Shown here: piece after piece, positions 20,201 through 27,424 of the stretch
How the letters are laid out: the number at the start of each line of letters is the position of its first letter
Numbering within the stretch: the first letter of the stretch is position 1
Virus record (IMG/VR): IMGVR_UViG_3300017967_000039
Coordinates: 1 to 48,916 of that record
Reading direction: 5' to 3' (one strand)
DNA length: 48,916 nucleotides
Source of the DNA: a virus
Notes under the pieces: model-generated
Told to the model about the DNA's origin: nothing
The model's input: only the letters and a program-made list of their open reading frames with translations
Databases searched by the model: none
Made by a program: the position numbers and the translations under genes

Positions 20201-23200
20201 CGTGATCAAACAATAACTGCACCAAACAATTTTATAGGATTTGGTGATAGTGTAAGTATTAGTTCTGATGGAAGATTACTTGCAATAAGTGCACCATTTG
20301 ACGATAGTGCAAAAAGAGATCAAGGAAAGGTCTTTGTTTATAAACAGCAAAGTGGAAAATTTGTTCAAACACAAATTTTAAATAGTCCTTTTGATGAAAG
20401 TGCTGAACAATTCGGAAACGTTATCCAATTTGACGGTGACACATTAGCCGTTAATGCACAAAATACAGACACTACTACATCAACAACGTTTGATAACAAG
20501 CAAACAACGTTTGACGATCAGTTTACAAAGTTTAATTATGAAAATGAAAACGGCGGAACAGTATATGTTTATGAAAGAATTAATGATAATTTAATCTATG
20601 CACAAAATCTAGATTTTGAAAGTCAGTTTAGTGACGTAAATTATTTTGGTAGAAATTTATATCTTAAAAATAATCATATATACGTTGGATTACCTACAGT
20701 AAAAACAAACAGCACTTATCAAGGAACAATAGTTGATTATAGAAAACTAGACAATTCTACATTGTTTAATAAATTGCGCGAGCCAAAAGACACTATAGAT
20801 TTAAGTAAAATCAAACGTGCAATACTTTACAATACAGAAACAAATCAGTTGCTAACATATCTAGATTATATAGATCCTATACAAGGCAAAATTGCTGGCC
20901 CAGCAGAACAAGACATTAGTTATAAATTGTATTATGATCCTGCAACTTACACAGTTGGACCTGACACTGTTAATGTCAATGAAACAAACAGTTGGGGACC
21001 AGAACAAGTTGGTAAAATTTGGTGGAACTTGAATAATGCAAAATTTTATAATCCATATCAATCTGATATAATTTATAGCACAGCTAATTGGAGTAAACTT
21101 TTTGAAGGTAACAGCATAGACATCTACGAATGGGTGCAATCATCTGTGCTTCCATCGGAATGGGATACGTTATCAGGAACAGATAGAGGTGTAGCAAGAG
21201 GTATTACAGGCACAAGCGTTTACGGTGATACTACATATGTTTCTAAACGTAAATTTGATTCAGTATCTCAAACATTTAGCAACATATATTACTTTTGGGT
21301 AAAAGATAAAAGAACAGTTCCTGATGTAGAGTTTAGAAGCATAAGTGCAAGAGATATTGCAAATCTAATTGCAGATCCGCAAGGACAAGGATATCGATAT
21401 GCTGCTTTAGTATCACCTGATAGCTTTGTTTTATATAACTGTGAATCATTAATAGAAGAAAATAATGTTGCAGTTAGTTTCCAATATTATACTATTGATG
21501 ATCAAACAATCAATACACACAATCAATACCAAATTATAACAGACGGTTTGGCCACAAGCACTCCGAATAGAGATATAGAACGCAAATGGATTGACAGTTT
21601 AGTAGGATATGATGAGTATGACCGAGAAGTACCTGCAACTAATCTTTCACCTAAAGAAAAATATGGTATTTTAAATAGTCCTAGACAGAGTTGGTTTGTA
21701 AATAGAGCTGAAGCGTTAAAACAGTTAATTGAAAGGGTAAATGGTGTACTCAAAGAAAATTTAATTGTAGATGACAAAAATCTAACCAAATTAAATTTGA
21801 GAGATCCTGAGCCTAGCACTGTATCTAATCTTTATGACACAACAGTAGATTCTGTAGCTGATCTACAATTTATTGGTGTAGCTAAAGCAGAGCAAGCAAA
21901 ATTAAATTTAGTTGTCGAAAATGGAAAAGTTGTTAGAGTTTTAATTACAGATCCAGGTAGGGGATACAGAACAGTTCCTACATATACAATAGACGGCGCC
22001 GGCTCTGGATTAGAATTAGCCATTACAATAGATAATTTTGGATCTATATCTGGAGTCAAAGTTACAAACCAAGGAAAAGACTACACAGCAAATGATTCAA
22101 TCGAAGTTAGAAAATTTACTGCACTAGTTTTAAACGACGAAACTATCCAAGGCAAATGGGCATTGTATGAAAGAGACACTAATCTTAGATTGTGGCAAAG
22201 AATTTCTAGTCAGTCTTATGATGTGTCATTATATTGGGATTACATAGATTGGTATGCAACTGGATATAGTGAATTTACTAAAATAGACTATGTTATTAGT
22301 GATGCTTACCAATTACAGAGTTTAGATGATGTACTCGGTGATGTAGTAAAAATTGAAAACATAGGATCAGGCGGCTGGCTATTACTAAGAAAAATTGACG
22401 TACAAAACGATGTTGATTATACTGTTAATTATGAAACTATTGGTAGACAAAATGGTACTGTTAGTTTTAAGAATACTTTGTATGATACACAACGAAATCA
22501 GGTAGGTTTCGACGTTGTAAGTTATGATATAAGATCTTTTGATAGTTTACCTACGGTTGAAACACGTACAATTTTAGATAGTTTAAAAACAGATATCTTT
22601 ACAGAAGAACTTGCAATAGAATATAATAAGTTATTCTTTGCAAGTTTACGTTATGTTTTTTCAGAACAAAATTATGTGGACTGGGCATTTAAAACTAGCT
22701 TTATAAAAGCCAGACATAATGTTGGTGAACTTAGAGTTGATAATACATTTAACAATGACAATCTTTCTAGTTACGAAGATTACATTAATGAAGTCAAACC
22801 ATTTAAAACTAAATTGCGTGAGTATGTTAGTGCGTATGAAAAAGTTGAAAACTCTAACAGCCGGATTACAGATTTTGATTTACAACCAAGTTATAACGAA
22901 GACTTTAAAAAGATTCTACCACAGAGTATAAAAGTAGTTAACAATAGCCTTATTGGTGTTAATGATAAACTTGATAGTTATCCGTTTAAGAATTGGGCAG
23001 ATAATGTTGGCTTTAATGTAGTTGCTGTTGAAATTGCCGATGGCGGTATGGGATATCAAACTCCACCAGTTTTAACTTTCAGCGGCGGAGGCGGCAGTGG
23101 AGCAAAAGCAATAGCAAAATTAGGTACTGGCGGTAAAATTACATCAGTAGAAATTACATCTAAAGGTACAGGATATATAAGTGCTCCAACTCTTTCTATA

Positions 23201-26200
23201 AACGGTTCTATATCTGATGGAGGAAAACAAGCAAAACTAAGTGTGATACTTGGCGAAGGACTTCCTAAAACTATTAAAACTGAAGTTAAATTTGACAGAA
23301 CAGGCAGCAGATATTTTATTACTAATTTAACAGAAACTGAATCATTTGTAGGAACAGGTTCTAGATATATATTTGATCTAGTATGGCCTATGCAAGTGAA
23401 AAACACTGATGTAAGTGTAACTGTTAACAATATTCAGCTATTAAGAAGTGAATACACATTTGAAAATGTAAAAGATTTAACCAAAGGATACACTAGATAT
23501 TTTGGTAGAATAATTTTAACAAATCCTGCTGTAATAGGAACAAGCATTGTTGTAGAGTATAAGAAAGATATTACACTATTACATGCTGCTGATAGAATTA
23601 ATTTAGCATACAATCCTGAAACAGGACAATTTGCAAAAGATCTAGGCCAATTAATGGACGGTGTTGACTATGGCGGCGTTGAAGTTAAAAGTTTTGAATT
23701 TTTAAAACCATTAGGATGGGAATCTAATCCTTGGGGTACTGGAACTTATGATACATACGACGAAACTTATCTTGATGAAGAGTTTGTTAGGAAATTTGTA
23801 TCATTAACCTTTAACAATAATGTTAATGCTCTACGTTATGCAAATATTATTCAAGACAACACAAATGCTACAGGAGTTGTTTCAGCTGATGTAACTAATT
23901 CTACTACTATAGTTGTGGAAAGTTCATTTGATATCAACTTTACAACAGAGCATGAGGTTAGATTTGATGATAGTACATTAATATCTAATTCAAACGAAAA
24001 TGCAAAGCCTACAACTATACAAAATTATGTAAAATTAAAAAATCCTTTAGATTCGGCAGTTGTGTATAATGTTTACAAAAATGGTGTAAGAATAGACGAT
24101 CCAAATTTTGGAACATTAGATCCTGTGACAAATCCTAATGCAGTGATGCAAAGTTTAACAGGAGACGGAACAACAACTATAGTAGCTTTACCTGATATAG
24201 CATATACTAGCACTGACAAGATTATTGTAAGAAAATCAACAAGTGATGGAAGTTTCCTACCACCAAGTGACACATATGATACTTTGATTGGCGGAGGCAG
24301 TCTTGATTATTCAAATGCAAGAGGTATAGACTCTGCAGAAATTAATATAGACGGCGACGGATTTGTTACCCCTACAAGTTCAAAAGGACCAGAAGAACTT
24401 GTTCCTGGACAAGTGCTTGATACAGTAGATATACAAGTTTATGAAAGACCAACAACTGGTGCAAGTAATATTATATCTATGAACTATAGAGGTGACGGCG
24501 TTACTAAAGTATATAATATAGGAACCAGTCCTGTAACAGACACAGCCATATTTGTAAAAGTTGATTATATTATACAAAAACTAGATACTGATTACACTAT
24601 TGATTATGATGCAAAGACTTTGACATTCACTACAGCACCTAGTAATAATAGTTTAATAAATTTTGTTACATTAGAATATAGCGGATCAAATGTTCTTGAC
24701 ATTGATGAGTTTACTGGCGATGGAAGCACAGTTAATTTCTTAACAAACATTACATTTACAAAAGACAACAGTAGTTTAATTACAGTTGACGGAAAAGAAG
24801 TAGAACACGTTCTAGTTGAAGCTGACAACTCGTATGCTATCCCAGGAAATTTTGTAATTAAATTTTCATCAGCACCAGCAGATGGATCTGTAATTAGATA
24901 TGCTATATTCGAAGGACAAATACAAAATTACAGTGCAGTAACCATAGACGAATTTGTAAGTGACGGAAGTACAACTTCTTATCAATTAACACAAACACCA
25001 TTTAATCAAGCACCAACTGAATGGTATACAATAGTTAAAATAAACAATACTATTTTAAATGCAGGTTACAATGAAGTATTTGATGTTACCGATACAAGAG
25101 AATATACATTAAAATTATGGCAAGTTCCGTTGGGGTCACTTTTAACTAATCAAATTAAAGTGTATCTAAACAACAGAGAATTAGAACCGATAGGAGAATT
25201 TACTTTTAGTAGTGCTGATGCATTTGATCCTACTTTACCTCTAAATGCCCAAGCGGGTAGTACTATCACACTAAATGAGAATGTAGGATCTACTGGAGAC
25301 AAATTGCGTGTGTTTGTTATGGGTTGGGACGACAGCACACAAAGCGGCGGCGACTATCGATTTGGATATTTTGACGAACAAGATGAGTTTGTTTCTACAC
25401 CAGGCGAATTGTTTATTAGCAAGAATTATGAACTAGATGATATTATCACAGTTTACCAATTTAGCAATCATGATAGTCAAGATATCGATAGACAAAGTTA
25501 TGATATTGTAGAAAGAACCGAATTAGTCAAAGGTATTAATTCGTCAGTTGAGACTTTTATTGCAGATGGTAGCACAGATAGTTTTGATCTAGAAAATGTA
25601 TTACAAGCAGGCCAATATTATGCAGTTTATAAAAATAACATTCGTATAGATGATCCAAACTACGGCACTTCTTTACAAAGAAATTCAAATGCTCAAATGC
25701 AAACTATACTAGGCGACAATATTACACAGCAACTTAAATTAGATGATCTAGGAGTTATTGCTGGAGTAGGTGATGTGTTTAGGATTGAACAGTTAAAAGC
25801 CCAAACTATTCCTGATTCAGGAACAGCAGATTGGTATCAACTGCGTAGATTGAGAAACGGAGTTATAGATCTAAGATATCCAGCCGTAGATGATCAATAT
25901 GTTTGGGTGGTGAAAAACGGACAGTTGTTAAGTCCAAGTGTAGACTATTATGTTACACCCAACAAGATGACTGTAAAACTAATAGAAACACTTGCTGAAA
26001 ATGATACCATTGAAACAATACATTTTAGCAATGACATCTTAAAAAATAAATTTGGATGGCGTCAGTTTAAAGATATTTCTAATAGAAACATATACAAACG
26101 TCTAGATGGTAGTAAGAATTTTGAATTAGCAGAACCTTTAAATTGGTATGATAAAAGTATCCATGTTGTAGATGCTAACGAATTACCAGCACCGCCAGCA

Positions 26201-26782
26201 GGTGCAAACATACCAGCTGTAATTTTTGTTGAAGGTGAACGTATAGAATATTTCATAAAAGATGGAAATTATTTAAAACAGTTGCGTAGAGGAACTTTTG
26301 GTACAGGAATTAAAAGCACATACGCAGAAGGTACTGAAATTTATGACCAAAGTGGTCAGCATACAATGCCTTACAAAGACGAAACACTAAGTACATTGTT
26401 TACAGCTGACGGAACAACTAAAACATATGAGTTAGACTTTACACCGACAACTGTAAATGAATTTGAAGTATTTGTTGCAGGTAGAAGACTTAGAAAAACT
26501 TCTATAAAATCTTATCAATTAGATACAGATCTAAGGACAACATATGCTGAAAATGGTGAAATTATAGCACAAGATAGTCCAGAAGGAGATATAACTTTAC
26601 CAGCAGAATTTGAAATTCAAAACGGTAACGAGCTTGTTTTACATGATTTACCATTAGAAAATCAAAAAGTAATAGTTATAAGAAAGAAAGGAAGAATTTG
26701 GAGTGAGTTAGGTACAAGATTAAGCGATTCTGATACAGATATTGCAAGATTCTTACGTGCTACAACAGTTGACTTACCCTGA
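11216..26782 (+). CDS. Giant gp7-like baseplate wedge/virion protein (5,188 residues)
   Basis: One uninterrupted frame of 15.6 kb directly follows gp6, where T4 has gp7 (1,032 residues). The N-terminal 160 residues (LDQLIQPGIAEKLNGYLGRK, then FYKDYNDYINQ and YYAWNPHIDWDKFVNFREYYWLP pieces) are the conserved start of the gp7-position proteins of marine T4-like phages. Further along are FG-GAP-like beta-propeller blades near residues 2126-2205 and 2955-3083, Gly-rich G-x-G-Y-x-x-x-P segments near 3566-3625 and 3936-4017, and a C-terminal third made of repeated domains opening with an F-x-x-D-G-S/T-T motif. It ends with an RIWSELGTRLSDSDTDIARF-type tail. No signal peptide or transmembrane segment is evident. 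A role in wedge/peripheral baseplate or fibre attachment is inferred. The start overlaps the gp6 stop (TAATG). Confidence 0.75.
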   Translation: MAYDNDQREPSLPAGNENYRRKTENHLPRYFRTNFNSKFLSATLDQLIQPGIAEKLNGYLGRKTAKAFHPNDNYVGGVTPSRENYQLEPATIIKDDLGNVDFYKDYNDYINQVKNFGGSTSNHSKLNAQEYYAWNPHIDWDKFVNFREYYWLPNGPDLLTVVGQSKEITSTFSIDLQDNADNISYLFTPDGKTSNPSITLYRGQTYRFEVNTPNFPIAFATRRTWTPGNEPGEQAVNNALIYDTGITKFNIDGKEIDDVWIDEGVIEFTVPETAPDTLHYISENDPNTAGLIKIFDIIENTKIDVEKEILGKKTYVTGDGYALSNGMKIEFAGNVTPEKYASGEWFVEGVGDSIKLISQNNLTVSGSYTGDIQVEFDQTGFDFYPFSEALGYPTNKDYIVINRATNDGNLWSRYNRWFHKSVIEESARINSQVSSVDESARAKRPIIEFDAGLKLFNFGTNAKLDVDLVDTFTKDVFSTIEGSAGYNVDGIDLSQGMRVLFTADTDIRVTGKIYKVNFITHNNRNQISLIEETDGTPLDNETVLVKAGNKYAGKFFYYNNSTWKIGQEKTKRNQPPLFDLFDKDGTSYSDADSYDASTFAGNKLFSYQEGSGTVDTELDFALQYRSIANTGDIVFNFDLLNNNFTYQIGNDIITVNTDTAFLQKYNDRTNYASVNGWIKADNDSTQNVLRQYVFDNSTNQFEIDVYNEIDFIDNVWLRVYLNNKLQFINVDFEIVKDANNKSYVQFTKSLALDDIILIKTRSQYNKNSNGLYEIASNLEKNPLNNNINQFTLGEVNDHVSTIVEELNNFSGVYPGASNLRDTGQISKLGKKFLKHSGPINLSLYHLLDKEANVVQAIRYAKKEYRKFKRQFLEIANTLGFEGETKIHVDKIITELNKDKVNTMPFYFSDMIPYSGAIQTNHTVLDSDEVFFPLSQIFSLEELSRKAVNVYLNNTQLLYGIDYTFNDEGFAVVTATKAPDDIISIYEYESTNGSYVPPTPTKLGLYPKYDPKVYIDDTYLTPTKIVQGHDGSKTVAFDDFRDDLLLELEKRIFNNIKIKYDTNLFDINDFVSGEHRDTGFTKTQIDSTMSFDFLEYNRLVDGDFVTQDYFLRENSFTFNYSQMNYPTGGKLPGWWRQVYKQAYDTDRPHLTPWEMLGFSIKPIWWEDQYGPAPYTRDNLVLWQDLEKGIIREPNKPIVVAKKYVRPGLVNHIPVDSQGTLLSPSESGYASNFSTSGARLPFKYGDGSPVESSWRSSSDYPFAIITSWLLNQPNKVMSTGFDRARQIRNSAGQIVYSATGKQVTLKDIVFPNSINDTTQIYTSGLINYVANYLTFNTASQYTTYKENLFNIENQIGAKIAGYTEKEKFKLILDSRTPLNEGNVFIPDENYSVFLNTSSPIDLLSYSGVLIEKTSSGYIVSGYDTVTPSFKYFKPIPQTNDPYVTVGGISESFVDFDGGRTYAEGSVVRVSDKFYRAKETHTSGAEIDAEKFVLLPQLPVVGGKTAQFRRIYETKESVLEYGVILSTLQDVVDFLQGYGAWLESKGFIFEEFVSGSNTVSDWRTTSKQFMFWTTQNWGQGSVITLSPAAEKIKFKTDYAIVDNVFDTFYGYSVLKADGKKLKDEYLKIYKESDNTFSMYTVNTADGIYAVRLPLVQKEHVVLLDNTTVFGDVIYDLEPGYRQERIKVLGYRTDNWNGSLNIPGFIFDNARPKLWEPWTDYTIGDLVKYKEFYYSADKKIAGKEFFNANDWNRLSEEPTSRLLTNFDYKINQFADFYDLDSDNFDTEQQRLAQHLIGYQKRQYLENIINDDVSQYKFYQGFIQDKGTKNALTKLFDALASADKDSLEFYEEWAIKDGQYGASEGFEEVEYLLDEKKFRLTPQPILLTNNVTGKETDLIYRIQSYETYLKPKNYNHRPLPAKYIDQGYTKNSGYVNPEDVSFVLSTYDDILTLNLSDVTNGAYVWVGNVEKSWNVYKHINSELKINKVISGTEEFSVELDTTAFNVTVGDILGVFDIITTVVDPADSTQQVSQTTAPVEGFFKVKKVSLNKITFETSQSIADVDDCTGILTKFVSVRADTLSNANKIAEYYTRLNDKIWVDDDTTGKWLVLENKNEYNELQALSNTEEGTDHNYGISISADERNSVMVVGAPNNADGKVLVYSRASNANNWVLRQVIEADSTIADAEQNFGKSVDVSADGKYLIVGAPNASNVKTNFKGDYVDTQNYQAGEIVRRQDSLWQADFDILGAEANIQFDSFQSVPQIIDTLNLEASDAEDIPFLLAGNYPFTNQTTDHFLIRAPKTMYDGTGLGDEIVLHWNSLANANQDQDTLVETEPFANTIPYINKNYLESAHTVFDKIDAVLYVDTSTNIPSVGSTISTIGATATVAYTYNEGASVTIYVKDVNGTFPDANSLTIDNGDFVGEYERVGPIEETSTSTVLGGFWLVKTSTPYQVGEVTSDIAGGLIFKDVIPDSTATGRVYFNSLDYSTNTISSEDTLNNFLQVLSFNGAPGPGGTTGPVESQLYVMRAPKDLTDNINPGDQIYTYVNNLAKHSDGALENPSSIGLNFATTNAEKTVYDVWDGYINYKNQFFLDDEPFEPVVGQTVRDVTTGAEAEVAYYIRNLDDVTIFVKNVTGTWSKGDQFGQAAEIEMLAYPGGPDPDAFGRPGIYGVDRKVGVSQRISLGYSASGIGKLLVFQAAVPISAPTGDYRYTSVLGATPVFDSIGNFLYLQSNSDFEIWFYNVGTVLGIPRLANIPAGDNLDWTEVFKIPTSVNGTSEGYVNEGIYYIYERNRANTYVSLGSFVGPQRQNNNYLGTKVEIRQTGNLYRGFISAPASETVDNPGRIYFIKNGFENSETYNWDYAKDKNFKGEFSESQRYFTGNKVYLANRIYTAITNVNAGPFDTLQWTSTDDLIDYVGFVPNDTGLVVITDSSYVPGDVFDPDNILPGDSTVLDQGSLYDFATAFDVSASGDVLVVSAKYGNDKPNLVVIYRVLNGQYLRDQTITAPNNFIGFGDSVSISSDGRLLAISAPFDDSAKRDQGKVFVYKQQSGKFVQTQILNSPFDESAEQFGNVIQFDGDTLAVNAQNTDTTTSTTFDNKQTTFDDQFTKFNYENENGGTVYVYERINDNLIYAQNLDFESQFSDVNYFGRNLYLKNNHIYVGLPTVKTNSTYQGTIVDYRKLDNSTLFNKLREPKDTIDLSKIKRAILYNTETNQLLTYLDYIDPIQGKIAGPAEQDISYKLYYDPATYTVGPDTVNVNETNSWGPEQVGKIWWNLNNAKFYNPYQSDIIYSTANWSKLFEGNSIDIYEWVQSSVLPSEWDTLSGTDRGVARGITGTSVYGDTTYVSKRKFDSVSQTFSNIYYFWVKDKRTVPDVEFRSISARDIANLIADPQGQGYRYAALVSPDSFVLYNCESLIEENNVAVSFQYYTIDDQTINTHNQYQIITDGLATSTPNRDIERKWIDSLVGYDEYDREVPATNLSPKEKYGILNSPRQSWFVNRAEALKQLIERVNGVLKENLIVDDKNLTKLNLRDPEPSTVSNLYDTTVDSVADLQFIGVAKAEQAKLNLVVENGKVVRVLITDPGRGYRTVPTYTIDGAGSGLELAITIDNFGSISGVKVTNQGKDYTANDSIEVRKFTALVLNDETIQGKWALYERDTNLRLWQRISSQSYDVSLYWDYIDWYATGYSEFTKIDYVISDAYQLQSLDDVLGDVVKIENIGSGGWLLLRKIDVQNDVDYTVNYETIGRQNGTVSFKNTLYDTQRNQVGFDVVSYDIRSFDSLPTVETRTILDSLKTDIFTEELAIEYNKLFFASLRYVFSEQNYVDWAFKTSFIKARHNVGELRVDNTFNNDNLSSYEDYINEVKPFKTKLREYVSAYEKVENSNSRITDFDLQPSYNEDFKKILPQSIKVVNNSLIGVNDKLDSYPFKNWADNVGFNVVAVEIADGGMGYQTPPVLTFSGGGGSGAKAIAKLGTGGKITSVEITSKGTGYISAPTLSINGSISDGGKQAKLSVILGEGLPKTIKTEVKFDRTGSRYFITNLTETESFVGTGSRYIFDLVWPMQVKNTDVSVTVNNIQLLRSEYTFENVKDLTKGYTRYFGRIILTNPAVIGTSIVVEYKKDITLLHAADRINLAYNPETGQFAKDLGQLMDGVDYGGVEVKSFEFLKPLGWESNPWGTGTYDTYDETYLDEEFVRKFVSLTFNNNVNALRYANIIQDNTNATGVVSADVTNSTTIVVESSFDINFTTEHEVRFDDSTLISNSNENAKPTTIQNYVKLKNPLDSAVVYNVYKNGVRIDDPNFGTLDPVTNPNAVMQSLTGDGTTTIVALPDIAYTSTDKIIVRKSTSDGSFLPPSDTYDTLIGGGSLDYSNARGIDSAEINIDGDGFVTPTSSKGPEELVPGQVLDTVDIQVYERPTTGASNIISMNYRGDGVTKVYNIGTSPVTDTAIFVKVDYIIQKLDTDYTIDYDAKTLTFTTAPSNNSLINFVTLEYSGSNVLDIDEFTGDGSTVNFLTNITFTKDNSSLITVDGKEVEHVLVEADNSYAIPGNFVIKFSSAPADGSVIRYAIFEGQIQNYSAVTIDEFVSDGSTTSYQLTQTPFNQAPTEWYTIVKINNTILNAGYNEVFDVTDTREYTLKLWQVPLGSLLTNQIKVYLNNRELEPIGEFTFSSADAFDPTLPLNAQAGSTITLNENVGSTGDKLRVFVMGWDDSTQSGGDYRFGYFDEQDEFVSTPGELFISKNYELDDIITVYQFSNHDSQDIDRQSYDIVERTELVKGINSSVETFIADGSTDSFDLENVLQAGQYYAVYKNNIRIDDPNYGTSLQRNSNAQMQTILGDNITQQLKLDDLGVIAGVGDVFRIEQLKAQTIPDSGTADWYQLRRLRNGVIDLRYPAVDDQYVWVVKNGQLLSPSVDYYVTPNKMTVKLIETLAENDTIETIHFSNDILKNKFGWRQFKDISNRNIYKRLDGSKNFELAEPLNWYDKSIHVVDANELPAPPAGANIPAVIFVEGERIEYFIKDGNYLKQLRRGTFGTGIKSTYAEGTEIYDQSGQHTMPYKDETLSTLFTADGTTKTYELDFTPTTVNEFEVFVAGRRLRKTSIKSYQLDTDLRTTYAENGEIIAQDSPEGDITLPAEFEIQNGNELVLHDLPLENQKVIVIRKKGRIWSELGTRLSDSDTDIARFLRATTVDLP
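17591..17830 (+). repeat. FG-GAP-like repeat pair in the giant protein, first cluster
   Basis: Two copies of the pattern (Y/F)G-x-S-x-x-x-S-A-D-x-(R/K), four or five residues, V-G-A-P-N are encoded: YGISISADERNSVMVVGAPN and FGKSVDVSADGKYLIVGAPN. The pattern is that of integrin-type beta-propeller blades, often found in adhesins. Confidence 0.6.
20071..20465 (+). repeat. FG-GAP-like repeats in the giant protein, second cluster
   Basis: Three related units occur: FATAFDVSASGDVLVVSAKYG, FGDSVSISSDGRLLAISAPF and FGNVIQFDGDTLAVNAQN. They match the first cluster in spacing and in the strand-turn-strand pattern. About 750 residues separate the two clusters, so either there are two propellers or one is split by a large insertion. 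Confidence 0.55.
24151..26470 (+). repeat. Repeated DGST domain array in the C-terminal third of the giant protein
   Basis: Units of roughly 75-100 residues open with a motif like FTGDGST followed by Y/F-x-L: near residues 4313 (SLTGDGTTTIVAL), 4423 (YRGDGVTKVY), 4497 (EFTGDGSTVNF), 4578 (EFVSDGSTTSY), 4780 (TFIADGSTDSF) and 5062 (LFTADGTTKTY). Each is followed by a strand with V-x-V-N/K-G or similar and a D-Y segment. Copies are diverged in DNA, so the expansion is old. Confidence 0.65.
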
Positions 26783-26788
26783 TAAATA
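26781..26788 (+). promoter_or_regulatory. T4-type late promoter overlapping the giant gene's stop
   Basis: GATAAATA begins inside the TGA stop codon (26780-26782) of the giant gene and lies 18 bases before the next ATG. AGGA at 26796-26799 serves as ribosome site. It matches the NATAAATA late core. Confidence 0.65.
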
Positions 26789-26806
26789 ACACTGTAGGAT
26801 AACAAA

Positions 26807-27421
26807 ATGACAGATAAATTACATGAAAATAATGGTATAGTAGTTCAAGGACACATCAAAATTTTTGATCCTGAAACTAAAGAAGTTTACATCAACAAGC
26901 GTAATGCTATTCATTATGAGAATATGAGTATTGCTCTTGCGGAAAGCATTGCCAATGCAGGCCAGGGTTGGATATATGAAATGAGTTTTGGTAATGGTGG
27001 TACTAGTGTCGATCCTACAGGAATTATTACATACCTAACACCAAATTCAACAGGAACAAACGCCAGCTTATACAATGAAACATATTCGAAAGTTGTTGAC
27101 GATAACTCCATTAACAACCTAGATCCTGTAAGAAACAAAATAGAAACACGTCATATAAGCGGAACAAACTATACAGATGTGCTTGTAACTTGTTTGCTAG
27201 ACTACGGTGAGCCTAGTGGACAAGATGCATTTGACACAGCAACAGATGCAAACAGTCTTTATGTGTTTGATGAATTAGGATTAAAAAGTTGGAATCCAAA
27301 TGGCGATGGAAATTTGTTAACACATGTTATTTTCCATCCTGTGCAAAAAAGTTTGAATAGATTAATACAAATAGATTACACCGTAAGAATTCAAAGTCTA
27401 AGCGGACTAGCTGAGGAATAA
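26807..27421 (+). CDS. Uncharacterised virion protein between gp7-like and fibre genes
   Basis: This 204-residue protein lies behind its own late promoter between the giant wedge-region protein and the fibre genes, so it is almost certainly a tail or baseplate component. I do not recognise a named family. The sequence is soluble, beta-rich and Asn/Thr-rich, without cysteine clusters or membrane segments beyond one buried-looking Cys/Leu strand (VLVTCLLDYGEPSG). IYEMSFGNGGTSVDPTG in the first half is a distinctive segment. By position it could take the place of T4 gp8 or an adaptor for the fibres, but no convincing gp8 pattern is visible. Confidence 0.7.
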   Translation: MTDKLHENNGIVVQGHIKIFDPETKEVYINKRNAIHYENMSIALAESIANAGQGWIYEMSFGNGGTSVDPTGIITYLTPNSTGTNASLYNETYSKVVDDNSINNLDPVRNKIETRHISGTNYTDVLVTCLLDYGEPSGQDAFDTATDANSLYVFDELGLKSWNPNGDGNLLTHVIFHPVQKSLNRLIQIDYTVRIQSLSGLAEE

Positions 27422-27424
27422 TAG

